From assembly GCA_018662005.1 (NCBI GenBank), contig JABJHA010000033.1, forward strand, positions 1 to 53,678: a stretch of DNA of 53,678 nt. The letters are read 5' to 3'. Under the pieces are notes generated by a model. It did no database searches. It was given only the letters and a program-made list of their open reading frames with translations, and was not told the origin of the DNA. Both the position numbers and the translations under genes were made by a program. Origin of the DNA: Rhodospirillaceae bacterium. Lineage in GTDB: Bacteria; Pseudomonadota; Alphaproteobacteria; Rhodospirillales; JABHCV01. Shown one piece after another: positions 42,670 to 52,676 of the stretch. Each line of letters opens with the position of its first letter. Position 1 is the stretch's first letter.

Positions 42670-44367
42670 ATGACTAAAAATTTCGACCTCAGGCTAAACG
42701 AGGCCCTTGACCAACACCGGGCTGGACGACCCGATCTGGCTGAACCGGTTTACCGGGAACTGTTCGAGGAGAACCCCGGGAACGCCGAACTCAACCACTT
42801 GTTGGGAATCATCGAACTGGCCAAGGATCACCATCAGGAGGCCGAAGTCTTCATCGCCCAGGCGATCAGGCGAGATGACACCAACCCCAAATATCACAAC
42901 ACACTGGGCGCCCTGTTAAGGGAAACCGGGCGCAATCAGGAAGCTGTCGAAGCGTATCAGATGGCCATTCGAATTGACCCGGGTTTTACACAGGCCCGTC
43001 ACAATTTAGGCGAAGCCTTTCGCACCATGGGGAAAAATCGGGAAGCCGAAGACTGTTTTGTCGAAACACTTGAATCCGAGCCCGACAATGTGGACGCCCT
43101 GAATAATATTGCCGTCCTGCTCATGACCGACTTCCTTTATGAGGAAGCACTGGAACCGTTGCGCCGCGCCGCTACTTTGGCCCCCGATAATGCCAGAGTG
43201 TTGACCAACCTTCTTCAGTGCCTGGAACACATGAGTCTGCTGGCCGAAGCGTCAGAACTGGTGTTCAAGCTCGAAGCGACGGGACCTGTCAACGCCCGCG
43301 GAAAACTGATTACTTCGCGTATTGAGCGTCGCACGGGCCGGGAAGCGCAGGCAGCCAACAGTTTACGCGGCCTTTTGAAAACAAATTTAAAGCCCGGCAT
43401 TCACTCTCAAATCCTTTTTGAACTGGGACATCTTCTCGACAGATCCGGTCAACCCGATGAAGCTTTTGATATTTTTACAAAGGCCAATACTCTGCAGCCA
43501 TTGGAAGGTTCAGACCCGGCCCGCTATCGCTCCCGCGTGGCCCGGGACAGAAACTGGTTCACAGCGGAAAACCTGAAGCTCTGGGAGGATTCGACAGACG
43601 AGGACACGCTGGCACCGGTTTTCCTTGTTGGCTTTCCCCGCTCTGGCACCACTCTTATGGAACAGATACTGCGCACCCATCCGGGGGTCGTCAGCACCGG
43701 CGAAGCCTCACCTTTGGAAAGGCTCAGAAATTATCTTCATCAACAAGGAAATTATCCTGAATGTCTGGGCACCGCAAAGCCCGGGGATATTAAAAAATGG
43801 CAGGGTTTGTTCGCCGATTTCGCCCACGACATTATCGGCGAGCCTCTTGATGGGCGGGTGATGATCGACAAGACACCCCTTAATATCGCCGAGATGGGGC
43901 TCATCAACAGACTTCTACCCAATGCCAAAATCATAACCGCCTTGCGTGACCCCAGAGATGTTTGCCTGAGTTGTTTCATGCAGGGTTTTCAACCTGATGA
44001 TGCGATGACAAATTTCAACGAGCTACAGTCCAGCGTTCAGCTTTATGAATTGGTCATGGAATATTGGCTGCATTGCCGCCAGAATATGGCGCTGCCATGG
44101 ATTGAATTCAGGTACGAAGACCTGACTCGTGATTTCGAGGCTTGTTCCCGGCGTGTGCTTGATTTCATCGACATTCCCTGGTCCGACGACATCAAACAAT
44201 ACCGCGATGGCATTCTGGCCAGGCCAATCACCACACCCGGCTTTCGCGACATGACCATTCCGATGTATACTCACGCTGTCGGAAGGTGGTTAAAATACCG
44301 GCAACATCTTGAGCCGACCTATGAGCCGCTGGAACCCTTTATCGGTGATTTCGGCTACACTGAATAA
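42670..44367 (+). CDS. TPR-sulfotransferase fusion protein
   Basis: A 565-residue protein. Residues 1 to about 270 are TPR units ('NAELNHLLGIIELAKDHHQEAEVFI', 'PKYHNTLGALLRETGRNQEAVEAY'). The C-terminal half is a PAPS-dependent sulfotransferase with the 5'-phosphosulfate loop 'VGFPRSGTTLMEQIL' and the 3'-phosphate segment 'ITALRDPRDVCLSCF'. It has no signal peptide and would act in the cytoplasm, possibly on a glycan, lipid or protein. I start at the ATG at 42670. The frame is open upstream only to a TTG. Its acceptor is unknown. The surface-sugar genes wecB-wecC lie 6 kb away. Confidence 0.88.
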   Translation: MTKNFDLRLNEALDQHRAGRPDLAEPVYRELFEENPGNAELNHLLGIIELAKDHHQEAEVFIAQAIRRDDTNPKYHNTLGALLRETGRNQEAVEAYQMAIRIDPGFTQARHNLGEAFRTMGKNREAEDCFVETLESEPDNVDALNNIAVLLMTDFLYEEALEPLRRAATLAPDNARVLTNLLQCLEHMSLLAEASELVFKLEATGPVNARGKLITSRIERRTGREAQAANSLRGLLKTNLKPGIHSQILFELGHLLDRSGQPDEAFDIFTKANTLQPLEGSDPARYRSRVARDRNWFTAENLKLWEDSTDEDTLAPVFLVGFPRSGTTLMEQILRTHPGVVSTGEASPLERLRNYLHQQGNYPECLGTAKPGDIKKWQGLFADFAHDIIGEPLDGRVMIDKTPLNIAEMGLINRLLPNAKIITALRDPRDVCLSCFMQGFQPDDAMTNFNELQSSVQLYELVMEYWLHCRQNMALPWIEFRYEDLTRDFEACSRRVLDFIDIPWSDDIKQYRDGILARPITTPGFRDMTIPMYTHAVGRWLKYRQHLEPTYEPLEPFIGDFGYTE

Positions 44368-44460
44368 GCGCTATCGCCCTTAAAAGACGTTAACCCTTTG
44401 TTTGCAGCAATCTGATAGACCGGCAAGATGGCTAACCGTATAAAAATAACGGCTTAAAGT

Positions 44461-47400
44461 ATGACGAACGGATTGTTCCGGCGACTTCTGCGCGGCACCG
44501 TTCACCTGTTGGGTGGGCTGGGCGCCGGCTTGGCCATTATGATGGTCTTTTCGGCCTGGAAACTTTCCAGCGGGCCGATCTCGCTTGCTTTCCTGACACC
44601 CTATATCGAAAGCACCCTGGCGACATTCCACAATTCTTTACGCATTCGCCTTGATGACACCATTCTGACCTGGGCCGGCTGGGAAAGAACCCTCGATATC
44701 AGGGTCCTAAATGTGCGCGTGTTGGGCGAGGACGATGCCATTGTCGCCAGCGTTCCCGAACTTTCCCTGTCCCTTAGCGCCAAGGCACTGGTCAAGGGTA
44801 TGGTCGCCCCAAAAAGCATCGAGATGTTCCGCCCCAGCCTGAAGGTAGAACGCCACCGGGACGGCACACTGGAAGTCGGATTCAATACGGAGTCACCGGC
44901 TTCGCAGGAATTCACGCAACTGATGTTCTCCGTGTTACTGGCCGAACCGGACCCGACCCATCCCATGAGTTTCCTCTCCAGGGTCAATATCTTCGATGCG
45001 GATATTCAGGTCTACGACCAAAGACTGGAATCGACGTGGAGCGCCCCTAACGCCCAGGTGCAGCTGTGGCGCACAGCCAGCGGCATCAAGGGGGATGTCA
45101 CCATGGATGTTCTTGTTGGCGGCACCAAAGCCAACGTATCGGTGCTGGGGACATATTTAGCGAACGAGGGAAGATTTGATTTTGGCGTCGATTTCAACGC
45201 TGTCACCCCTGCCGCTTTCGCCGTCTTTTCACCGAAACTCTCCATGCTGGCCGGTATGGAGCTTCCTTTTCAGGGCACCTTGACGTTCTCGATGTTAAGC
45301 GACGGGTCTGTTGAAAGCTTTGGCTTTGATGTGGGCGCGTCAAAAGGGGCGTTGTCCATTCCCATTAAAACGGCGCAATCAATGGGCCTTCTTTCCCTGG
45401 CCCAGCGGGTCGAAGTCGCCGGTGTTGAATTCAGGGGTCGTTACGAGGGCAGCAACGAGAAAGTCGAAATCAATAGCCTGAATATCGACTTTGGCGAGGA
45501 TGGGAAAATCTATCTGCCGGACCCTGTCAAACATGAAATGCCCATCAAAAACCTGAATGCCCGGGGCCGGTATTTGTGGAATACGTCGCGCCTTGAACTT
45601 GATGTTCTCGAACTTGATCTTAATGGTCCCAAGGCTTCCATCGCGCTCAACATGATTGGCGAGGAGGAAGGCGTTTCAATTGGCGCCAGCGGGGTTGTGC
45701 GAAACATGGAACCGGACAAATTGTCCCGCTACTGGCCGCGCACACTGGCCACGGATGCCCGCACCTGGATCATTGATCATATTTCAAACGGCCTGGTGCC
45801 AGAAGCCCGCGCCGCACTTCAGGTGCGGGCCAAAAAGAATGGCGATGTCGAAGTGCTGAGCCTGACTGGCGACATGAACATTCGCGGTGTCACCATCGAT
45901 TATCTTCCGCCCATGCCCAAGGCCGTCAACGCCAATGCGACGGCCCGTTTCAACAAGAAGAAATTCGACATCTTCATCACCGGCGCAGAGGCCGAAGGAC
46001 TGACCACCCGCAAGAGCATCATCTCCTTCAGCGGCATGGATCAGGTCGATCAATACGCGGACATGGACCTTTTCATTAAAGGACCCCTGAAAAATGCCCT
46101 GAAACTGATTGAAAGCGAGCCGCTTGGTTTCTCCTCTGCCATTGGCATTAACCCCGAACACGCCGAAGGAAACGCCGATGCCCATGTGAAATTGGGTTTT
46201 CTTCTTGAAAATACACTCACCACCGATGGCATCGATATTTCCGTCGCAGCAAAGATGCATGACGTCACCATCGACAACATCATTCTCGGTCAGGGAATCA
46301 AGGATGGCCAGCTTGACCTGAAAGTCAGCAAGCTTGGGCTTGATATGAACGGCGACGTCAAATTGGCGAACATTCCTGCGAACCTGCAATGGCGAAGGAA
46401 TTTTGGCGACGACGTTCCCTTTCGGGCGCAGTACCAAATATCCTCGCACATCGACAACATCCGCAACCTGAGCGACCTGGGCATCGATTTGTCGCCCCTG
46501 CACGGTGAGTTTATCGAAGGCGGCGTCGGCGTCGATATTGGCCTAAGCACCCAGGATGACGGTACAGGCAAGGTTCAGGTTCGCCTCGATTTAAACCAGG
46601 TATCGCTCAACGTTCCTGCATTGGGCTGGACAAAGCAAATTGGTAGCGCAGGAATTGCCCAGGTCGACCTTGACATCGATGGCACCCGCTTGACCGACAT
46701 TCCCCGGTTCTCGCTCGCTGCAGGTGATCTTAGAATCAATGGATCGGCCAGTTATGACGAAAACGGAACCGGTATTAGCAAAGTCGACATCAACCAGTTC
46801 AGCCTGAAACGTACAAATTTGGCCGGTGTTGTCATTCCTGGAAACGATGGCGGCTGGACGGTCAGTTTTCATGGCCCCAGTTTCGATCTGGCGCCAATGT
46901 TCGACGACCTGTTTAAAGGTTCACCTGATGAGGAGGATCGTTTCAACCTCAAACTCAGTCTTTCTGCCAAGGTCGACAAGGTCTGGATCGGCGACAAAAG
47001 GTATCTGAAACAGATTACCGGAACTTTTAACCGGGCCAACAACCGCTGGCGCGGTATTAGCGTTGATGGCGCGCTTGCTAACGGCGAGCATTTTCTTGTC
47101 AACCTGACGCCCAGCGGCAGGGGCAAGCGGGATATTATCATCACCGCCGACAATGCCGGTGACATGCTGCGCACCCTGGATGTCTACGACACCATGATCG
47201 GCGGCAATCTTGAAGTCAAAGCGACTTTTGACGACACCGTTCGTGGCCATCCTTTAGCTGGCAAGGTCCTGATCACGGATTACCGACTGGTCGAAGCACC
47301 CGCCCTGGCACGGCTGGTTGGCATTCTAACCCTGACCGGTATCGCAGATGCCCTGCAAGGCGACGGGTTATCGTTTAGCGAATTCAAGGCCCCCTTTGTG

Positions 47401-47799
47401 ATGAAGGATGGCGTCATCGACCTCACCGACGTCAAGGCGACAGGGTTGTCGCTGGGCTATACGGCGAAGGGACGAATTTACAGCCATGCAGAAGTCTTCG
47501 ATATCGAAGGCACGGTGGTTCCGGCTTACGCACTGAACAGTGTTCTGGGTAACATTCCGCTGCTTGGCACCTTATTTACGGGAACCGAAGAAGGTGGCGG
47601 TATTTTTGCTGCAACCTACAGAATGACAGGCCCCATGGAAAACCCGGAAGTGAACGTTAACCCGCTTTCAGCACTGGCCCCGGGAATATTCCGAAACCTG
47701 TTCGGCATTTTGACTGATGGCCCGAATTCTGACCTTGAAAACGCCGGCGCCGGAAAATCACAGGGCAAAAAACTCTTTGGCCCGACCGAGGGGTTATAA
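44461..47799 (+). CDS. Large AsmA-like/DUF3971 envelope protein (YhdP/TamB-like)
   Basis: A 1112-residue protein with one N-terminal membrane helix (residues about 10-32) and a long periplasmic part made of repeated beta segments. The C-terminal 'RTLDVYDTMIGGNLEVKATFDDT' and 'GILTLTGIADALQGDGLSFSEFKAPF' regions are typical of the AsmA C-terminal/DUF3971 group. Related proteins (YhdP, TamB) form hydrophobic bridges that carry phospholipids to the outer membrane. The last 60 residues ('ENPEVNVNPLSALAPGIFRNLFG') match the family end. No enzymatic motif. The 94-base gap upstream holds an AT-rich TATAAA tract. Confidence 0.88.
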   Translation: MTNGLFRRLLRGTVHLLGGLGAGLAIMMVFSAWKLSSGPISLAFLTPYIESTLATFHNSLRIRLDDTILTWAGWERTLDIRVLNVRVLGEDDAIVASVPELSLSLSAKALVKGMVAPKSIEMFRPSLKVERHRDGTLEVGFNTESPASQEFTQLMFSVLLAEPDPTHPMSFLSRVNIFDADIQVYDQRLESTWSAPNAQVQLWRTASGIKGDVTMDVLVGGTKANVSVLGTYLANEGRFDFGVDFNAVTPAAFAVFSPKLSMLAGMELPFQGTLTFSMLSDGSVESFGFDVGASKGALSIPIKTAQSMGLLSLAQRVEVAGVEFRGRYEGSNEKVEINSLNIDFGEDGKIYLPDPVKHEMPIKNLNARGRYLWNTSRLELDVLELDLNGPKASIALNMIGEEEGVSIGASGVVRNMEPDKLSRYWPRTLATDARTWIIDHISNGLVPEARAALQVRAKKNGDVEVLSLTGDMNIRGVTIDYLPPMPKAVNANATARFNKKKFDIFITGAEAEGLTTRKSIISFSGMDQVDQYADMDLFIKGPLKNALKLIESEPLGFSSAIGINPEHAEGNADAHVKLGFLLENTLTTDGIDISVAAKMHDVTIDNIILGQGIKDGQLDLKVSKLGLDMNGDVKLANIPANLQWRRNFGDDVPFRAQYQISSHIDNIRNLSDLGIDLSPLHGEFIEGGVGVDIGLSTQDDGTGKVQVRLDLNQVSLNVPALGWTKQIGSAGIAQVDLDIDGTRLTDIPRFSLAAGDLRINGSASYDENGTGISKVDINQFSLKRTNLAGVVIPGNDGGWTVSFHGPSFDLAPMFDDLFKGSPDEEDRFNLKLSLSAKVDKVWIGDKRYLKQITGTFNRANNRWRGISVDGALANGEHFLVNLTPSGRGKRDIIITADNAGDMLRTLDVYDTMIGGNLEVKATFDDTVRGHPLAGKVLITDYRLVEAPALARLVGILTLTGIADALQGDGLSFSEFKAPFVMKDGVIDLTDVKATGLSLGYTAKGRIYSHAEVFDIEGTVVPAYALNSVLGNIPLLGTLFTGTEEGGGIFAATYRMTGPMENPEVNVNPLSALAPGIFRNLFGILTDGPNSDLENAGAGKSQGKKLFGPTEGL

Positions 47800-47912
47800 C
47801 GAAAGCCATCACATTGTGGTGAAAGTTGCCACGCCAGGGCTTGTTTCCATTTGCCCGCTGACGCATTGTGTCGCCCGCGTAAATATTATTCAAATCTGAG
47901 GACTATTGTCGA

Positions 47913-48659
47913 ATGCTGCGAAAATTCCTTTTATCCGCCTTCCTGATCGCCTCCGTTGTCGTTTCCGGTTCCGCCATCGCTGGTGATGAACTAAACGACG
48001 CCCAAAAAATGGAGGTCGAGAAAATCATCCAGGACTATATCGTCAACAATCCGGAAGTCCTGATGCGTGCGATGCAGGATTATCAAATGCGCCAGCAGGT
48101 CGAAAAACAGCAAAAAGCCCGCAATAACCTGATCACCCTGGCCGCCGATTTGAACAGCAACCCCGCATCCCCGGTGATCGGCAACCCTGATGGTGATGTC
48201 ACTATTGTCGAGTTTTTCGATTATCGCTGCGGATACTGCAAAAAGGTTTTCCCGACCATTCAGGCGCTGCTTAAAGAAGACGGCAATATCCGTTATGTCC
48301 TTAAAGAATTTCCCATACTGGGGCCACAGTCTGTGATCGCCAGTCAGGTGGCGTTGGCCGTCTGGAACAAGGCGCCGGAAAAATACATGGATTTCCACTC
48401 CAGCCTGATGACGGTGCGCGGACAGTTGAGTGAAAAGAGAGTCCTGTCAATCGCCGAAGACCTGGGCATCAATGCCGGCATCATTGCCAAGGCAATGAAC
48501 GAAGCACCGGTTACCAATGAGCTCAACAAGAATATGAGACTGGCGCAAAGCCTGGGCATCGAAGGAACGCCTGCCTTTGTCGTTGGCCAGGAACTGGCTC
48601 CTGGCGCCATTGGTATGGATGAACTGAAGCAAATGGTCGCGGCAGCCCGTAAAGGCTAA
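47913..48659 (+). CDS. DsbA-family periplasmic thiol-disulfide protein (ScsC-like)
   Basis: A 248-residue protein with a signal peptide (MLRKFLLSAFLIASVVVSGS, cleaved near AIA), a helical N-terminal stretch rich in Gln/Lys/Glu (about 30-75) and a thioredoxin fold. The active site is Cys106-Gly-Tyr-Cys109 (FFDYRCGYCKK), and the cis-Pro lies in 'GIEGTPAFVVG'. The helical stretch resembles the oligomerisation stalk of ScsC-type isomerases, so it may act as a disulfide isomerase rather than a DsbA oxidase. Possible clients nearby include EipB, which keeps two cysteines. Confidence 0.92.
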   Translation: MLRKFLLSAFLIASVVVSGSAIAGDELNDAQKMEVEKIIQDYIVNNPEVLMRAMQDYQMRQQVEKQQKARNNLITLAADLNSNPASPVIGNPDGDVTIVEFFDYRCGYCKKVFPTIQALLKEDGNIRYVLKEFPILGPQSVIASQVALAVWNKAPEKYMDFHSSLMTVRGQLSEKRVLSIAEDLGINAGIIAKAMNEAPVTNELNKNMRLAQSLGIEGTPAFVVGQELAPGAIGMDELKQMVAAARKG

Positions 48660-48668
48660 GGCAAGGGC

Positions 48669-49370
48669 TTATTTCACTTTCAGGATAGAAAACCGGAAAC
48701 CGCCGATCCCTTCGACCAGCAACAGCAGGGACTTTCGTCCTTCCCCTTTGGCTTTGATATACATTTTAACCAGATCGTTAGGATCCCAGATTGGCTTCTG
48801 ATTGACCTGATGGATGATCTCGCCACGTTGCAGGTCCAGGTTGGTCGCCTTTTCCGGATCAATCAGGGTGATGACGACGCCGGTCGACCCCCAGCGAATG
48901 CCAAACCTGTCACGCACTTTGGGGGTCAGGGCCGTCAGTGTCAGACCAATGGTCGGAAGGGATGCAAAAATACCTTTCTTGACCTGCCACGCAGGCGTCC
49001 ATTTAACCGTCTTCATGGTCAGTTTGACGGCTTTACCTTCCCTGATAACGGTAATGGGAACACTGTCACCGGCCTTAAGTTCCCTGACCTTGGTAACCAG
49101 TTTTTCAAACGTATCGACATCACTTCCGGCAAACGAGACGATCATATCGCCACGATGAATGCCGCTTTTATCAGCGGGCCCGCCAAGAGCGACGTCACGG
49201 ACGAGCACCCCTTCGGGCTTGTCGATGCCGATGGCGGCGGCGACCTTTTGTGATATTCCCTGCACCTGCATACCAACAAAGGCGGCCTCCTGGGCCCGCG
49301 CCGAAGCGGGCGCTGTTAACGTCACAAGCGTCATCAGGAAAAAGCCGTAAATCAAATTCTTTGGTCGCAT
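48669..49370 (-). CDS. Secreted double-PDZ protein lacking a protease domain
   Basis: A 233-residue protein with a signal peptide (LIYGFFLMTLVTLTAPASARA). PDZ 1 spans about residues 30-125 ('GVLVRDVALGGPADKSGIHRGDMIVSF') and PDZ 2 about 140-225 ('GVVITLIDPEKATNLDLQRGEIIHQVN'). The serine-protease domain that precedes PDZ units in DegP/HtrA is absent, and the signal peptide leads straight into PDZ 1, so the absence is not a truncation at a contig edge. Probably an adaptor or protease regulator in the periplasm. Between the convergent DsbA-like gene and eipB. Confidence 0.85.
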   Translation of the reverse strand: MRPKNLIYGFFLMTLVTLTAPASARAQEAAFVGMQVQGISQKVAAAIGIDKPEGVLVRDVALGGPADKSGIHRGDMIVSFAGSDVDTFEKLVTKVRELKAGDSVPITVIREGKAVKLTMKTVKWTPAWQVKKGIFASLPTIGLTLTALTPKVRDRFGIRWGSTGVVITLIDPEKATNLDLQRGEIIHQVNQKPIWDPNDLVKMYIKAKGEGRKSLLLLVEGIGGFRFSILKVK

Positions 49371-49389
49371 AAAGGTTCCTTACCAAGAT

Positions 49390-50223
49390 TCACTGACAAT
49401 CAGGCAGCGCAATCTCCTCCAGGCTTTCCTGGGTCAGGATAACAGTAAAGTCCTGATAATCCAGCGTTAGTGTCGGCGTGATACCATTTTCGAGTTGCAG
49501 AATTTCAACTTCGTAATCGGGGGCCGATTGCTGGCTGTCCAATTCATAAAAGCCCATGCGAATTTTCCAGCCCGGTTGCTTCGATAGCGGTCCCAGCGCC
49601 GCGGCTTGCACCCCTGAAATATGATCACCGGATTTCAACTTCGGACCGATAAATGCGGTGACCTGTTGCGGTCCTTCACCGTCTGCACCATCAAAGACGG
49701 TCCGCGACACCTGTCGCTCGCCAGCCGAAGCCCGATCAATGAGCCACGCCGTATGACCCAAAGGAAACATCGTGCCTTCAGGGAGCGGAATTTTCCTGCC
49801 CTCGGGAATACGGAAATTGGCGTTTCCACTTCCATCGGAGCCATTCACAAGTGCACGGCCCCTGAAATCTTCACGCTGGCCATTGACGTTATTGGAAGCG
49901 AAAAACCGATACTTGTTGCCGTCATCAGATTCCCAGGCGGTAAAGCGTAAATCCTGTGCAATTTGCTCACCGCTGGTAGTGGAAAGGTCCATCTGCAACG
50001 TTTGCGACATGGTCCACCCTTCGCAAGTACGCTCCATGGACAGTCCCATATTGCCGCCAGCGCCGACAAAATCACTGCCCGAGCGCACGACCCCAAGCTT
50101 TAGTGAATAAAATGCCCGATGTGCAACCATATCGGCAGCAACCGCCACACTGGCACATGCCAGAGTCACAAGAACGAAAGCCGTAACGATGATGTTTTTA
50201 ACGCTGATCCTGATATTATCCAT
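49390..50223 (-). CDS. eipB: EipB-family envelope integrity protein (DUF1849)
   Basis: A 277-residue periplasmic protein with signal peptide ([18 protein letters not shown]) and the DUF1849 beta-spiral domain: '[24 protein letters not shown]', '[14 protein letters not shown]' and '[17 protein letters not shown]'. Cys67 and Cys276 (LPDCQ at the end) match the disulfide pair described for Brucella EipB, which is needed for envelope integrity. The nearby DsbA-like protein could form or repair that bond. It lies 19 bases upstream of the PDZ gene on the same strand. Confidence 0.88.
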   Translation of the reverse strand: MDNIRISVKNIIVTAFVLVTLACASVAVAADMVAHRAFYSLKLGVVRSGSDFVGAGGNMGLSMERTCEGWTMSQTLQMDLSTTSGEQIAQDLRFTAWESDDGNKYRFFASNNVNGQREDFRGRALVNGSDGSGNANFRIPEGRKIPLPEGTMFPLGHTAWLIDRASAGERQVSRTVFDGADGEGPQQVTAFIGPKLKSGDHISGVQAAALGPLSKQPGWKIRMGFYELDSQQSAPDYEVEILQLENGITPTLTLDYQDFTVILTQESLEEIALPDCQ

Positions 50224-50301
50224 AAACGGGACTTTACGGCAATTTTGCCTTTAACTGGAAGTGGTAGTTGCGAAAAAGCTGCTTTAACGATATCCAAGCG
50301 T

Positions 50302-51435
50302 ATGAAAATTCTTAGCGTATTCGGCACCCGCCCCGAAGCCATCAAGATGGCCCCGGTCGTCAAGGCACTTGAGGCCGCCTCTGGCGTCGAGAGCGCCGTG
50401 TGCGTTACCGCCCAGCATCGCGACATGCTGGACCAGGTTCTGAACCTGTTTTCCATCACCCCGGAATTTGATCTTGATATCATGCGCGATAATCAGGACC
50501 TGACCCACATCACCAGCGCCGTGCTGACAGGACTGGGGGACGTGCTTGATACATACCAGCCCGACCGGGTTCTTGTTCACGGTGACACGACAACCACATT
50601 TGCCGCATCACTGGCCGCTTTTTACCACAAAATTCCCGTTGGTCATGTAGAAGCGGGGCTTCGCACCGGTGATGTGTTTGCCCCCTGGCCTGAAGAAATG
50701 AACCGGCGCTTGAGCGACAGCATCGCCGATATCTACTTCGCCCCGACCGATGGTGCCGCCAAGAATTTGCACCGTGAGGGCCACAACGATAGCGACATCA
50801 TCATAACCGGCAATACCGTCATCGATGCTCTTTTGGATGTGACGGCAAAAATGAAGGATGATGATGTCCTGCAAGCCAGCCTCGGCGAACAGTTTCCGTT
50901 TCTCGATCCGGAACGCCGCCTGATTCTGGTTACCGGTCACAGGCGCGAGAATTTCGGCCAGGGCTTTGAAGACATCTGCCAGGCCCTGGCGACATTAGGC
51001 GACAGGGACGATATCCAGATCGTCTACCCGGTTCACCTCAACCCGAATGTGCAAGAGCCGGTCAACAGAATCCTGGGTGATAAAGCCAATATCCACCTCA
51101 TTGAGCCACTCGACTATCTTCCCTTCGTTTACCTGATGGACCAAAGCTTTCTGGTCATCACCGATTCTGGCGGCATTCAGGAAGAAGCGCCATCTCTGGG
51201 CAAGCCGGTTCTGGTTATGCGCGACGTGACCGAACGACCCGAAGCGGTTGCCGCCGGGACCGTCAAACTCGTTGGCACAGATCCACAACTTATCGTCCGG
51301 GAATCTACACATTTGCTCGACGACACCGATGCCTACGCTATTATGAGCCGCGCCCATAATCCTTATGGCGACGGCAAGGCGGCCGCGCGCATTGTTGAAG
51401 AAATTATCAAACGAGGAAACGCCTGTGACGCTTGA
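50302..51435 (+). CDS. wecB: UDP-N-acetylglucosamine 2-epimerase (non-hydrolysing)
   Basis: A 377-residue cytosolic enzyme that interconverts UDP-GlcNAc and UDP-ManNAc. The frame is open upstream, but the family start is [20 protein letters not shown] at 50302. Conserved segments are '[14 protein letters not shown]', '[16 protein letters not shown]', '[11 protein letters not shown]', '[10 protein letters not shown]' and '[17 protein letters not shown]'. The last 11 bases overlap wecC. UDP-ManNAc made here is the substrate of the next enzyme. Confidence 0.96.
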   Translation: MKILSVFGTRPEAIKMAPVVKALEAASGVESAVCVTAQHRDMLDQVLNLFSITPEFDLDIMRDNQDLTHITSAVLTGLGDVLDTYQPDRVLVHGDTTTTFAASLAAFYHKIPVGHVEAGLRTGDVFAPWPEEMNRRLSDSIADIYFAPTDGAAKNLHREGHNDSDIIITGNTVIDALLDVTAKMKDDDVLQASLGEQFPFLDPERRLILVTGHRRENFGQGFEDICQALATLGDRDDIQIVYPVHLNPNVQEPVNRILGDKANIHLIEPLDYLPFVYLMDQSFLVITDSGGIQEEAPSLGKPVLVMRDVTERPEAVAAGTVKLVGTDPQLIVRESTHLLDDTDAYAIMSRAHNPYGDGKAAARIVEEIIKRGNACDA

Positions 51436-52675
51436 GTTTGAAAAAATCTGTGTAATCGGCCTGGGCTATGTCGGTCTGCCCACCGCTGCCGTCTTCGCCA
51501 GTCGCGGTGTGCATGTTATTGGTGTCGATACCAACCCTGCCACCGTTGAAACCATCAACCAGGGCAAAATCCATATTGTCGAGCCGGATCTGGACATCAT
51601 GGTCAACGGCGCCGTCAGTGCCGGAAAACTTAAAGCCACCGGCGCACCACAAACCGCCGACGCCTATATTATCGCCGTGCCGACCCCGTTTATGGACGAT
51701 CACAAACCCGATCTCAGCTTCGTCAAGGCCGCCGCCCTGTCCATCGCCCCGGTGCTTGAAGCGGGGGCGCTGGTGATTATCGAATCAACCTGCCCGGTTG
51801 GCACAACGGATAAAGTATCAGAGTGGCTGGCCGCTGCTCGAAGCGATCTGAGCTTTCCCCATCAGGCGGCAGACGATGCTGATGTTCAAATCTCTCATAG
51901 TCCCGAACGGGTGTTGCCGGGCAAGGTGTTGCTGGAACTGGTCCGTAACGACCGGGTTATCGGTGGCATCTCCCGGCGTTGCGCCGAACGCACGGCGGTG
52001 CTCTATAAGATTGCCGTGGAAGGCAAGTGTCTGCTGACCACGGCGGCGACGGCGGAACTGGTGAAACTGTCCGAAAACGCCTATCGGGACGTCAATATCG
52101 CCTTCGCCAACGAACTGTCGCTGATCGCCGACAAGATGGACATCAATGTCTGGGAAGCGGTCGAACTTGCCAATCATCACCCGCGCGTTAACATCCTGCA
52201 ACCCGGGCCCGGCGTCGGCGGCCATTGCATCGCCGTTGACCCATGGTTTATCGCCGATAGCGCCCCACAAGAAAGCCCGCTTATTCAGACCGCCCGCAAG
52301 GTTAATGACGGCAAACCTGGCCATATCGTGGGGAAAATCCTGACAGCCGCCAAACAAACAGGCGCGACAACGATTGCCTGTCTGGGCCTTGCCTACAAGG
52401 CCAACATCGACGACATGCGCGAAAGCCCGGCCGTCGAAATCACCGCCGCCCTCGCCGACAAATTTGATGGAGAAGTCCTCGTCGTTGAACCCAACAGCCC
52501 GGTCTTACCAGAAGCGTTGGACGAAGCAAAAGGCATCGAGTTGACCGATCTGGACACGGCTTTAAACAAAGCAGGCGTCATCGCCTTGCTGGTCGATCAT
52601 CGGGATTTCAAAAGCATCGACAGAGGCCGACTCAAAGGGAAAGCTATCATCGATACACGCGGAATTTGGGACTGA
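51425..52675 (+). CDS. wecC: UDP-N-acetyl-D-mannosaminuronate dehydrogenase
   Basis: A 416-residue NAD-dependent dehydrogenase that oxidises UDP-ManNAc to UDP-ManNAcA. Rossmann loop '[16 protein letters not shown]' near the start, catalytic Cys268 in '[15 protein letters not shown]', and the C-terminal domain '[16 protein letters not shown]'. It starts at the GTG at 51425 ([12 protein letters not shown]), with GAGGAAA at good spacing inside the wecB tail. The longer open frame has no family match. wecB-wecC form a two-gene route to ManNAcA for surface polysaccharide. No glycosyltransferase follows here. Confidence 0.95.
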   Translation: MTLEFEKICVIGLGYVGLPTAAVFASRGVHVIGVDTNPATVETINQGKIHIVEPDLDIMVNGAVSAGKLKATGAPQTADAYIIAVPTPFMDDHKPDLSFVKAAALSIAPVLEAGALVIIESTCPVGTTDKVSEWLAAARSDLSFPHQAADDADVQISHSPERVLPGKVLLELVRNDRVIGGISRRCAERTAVLYKIAVEGKCLLTTAATAELVKLSENAYRDVNIAFANELSLIADKMDINVWEAVELANHHPRVNILQPGPGVGGHCIAVDPWFIADSAPQESPLIQTARKVNDGKPGHIVGKILTAAKQTGATTIACLGLAYKANIDDMRESPAVEITAALADKFDGEVLVVEPNSPVLPEALDEAKGIELTDLDTALNKAGVIALLVDHRDFKSIDRGRLKGKAIIDTRGIWD

Positions 52676-52676
52676 A

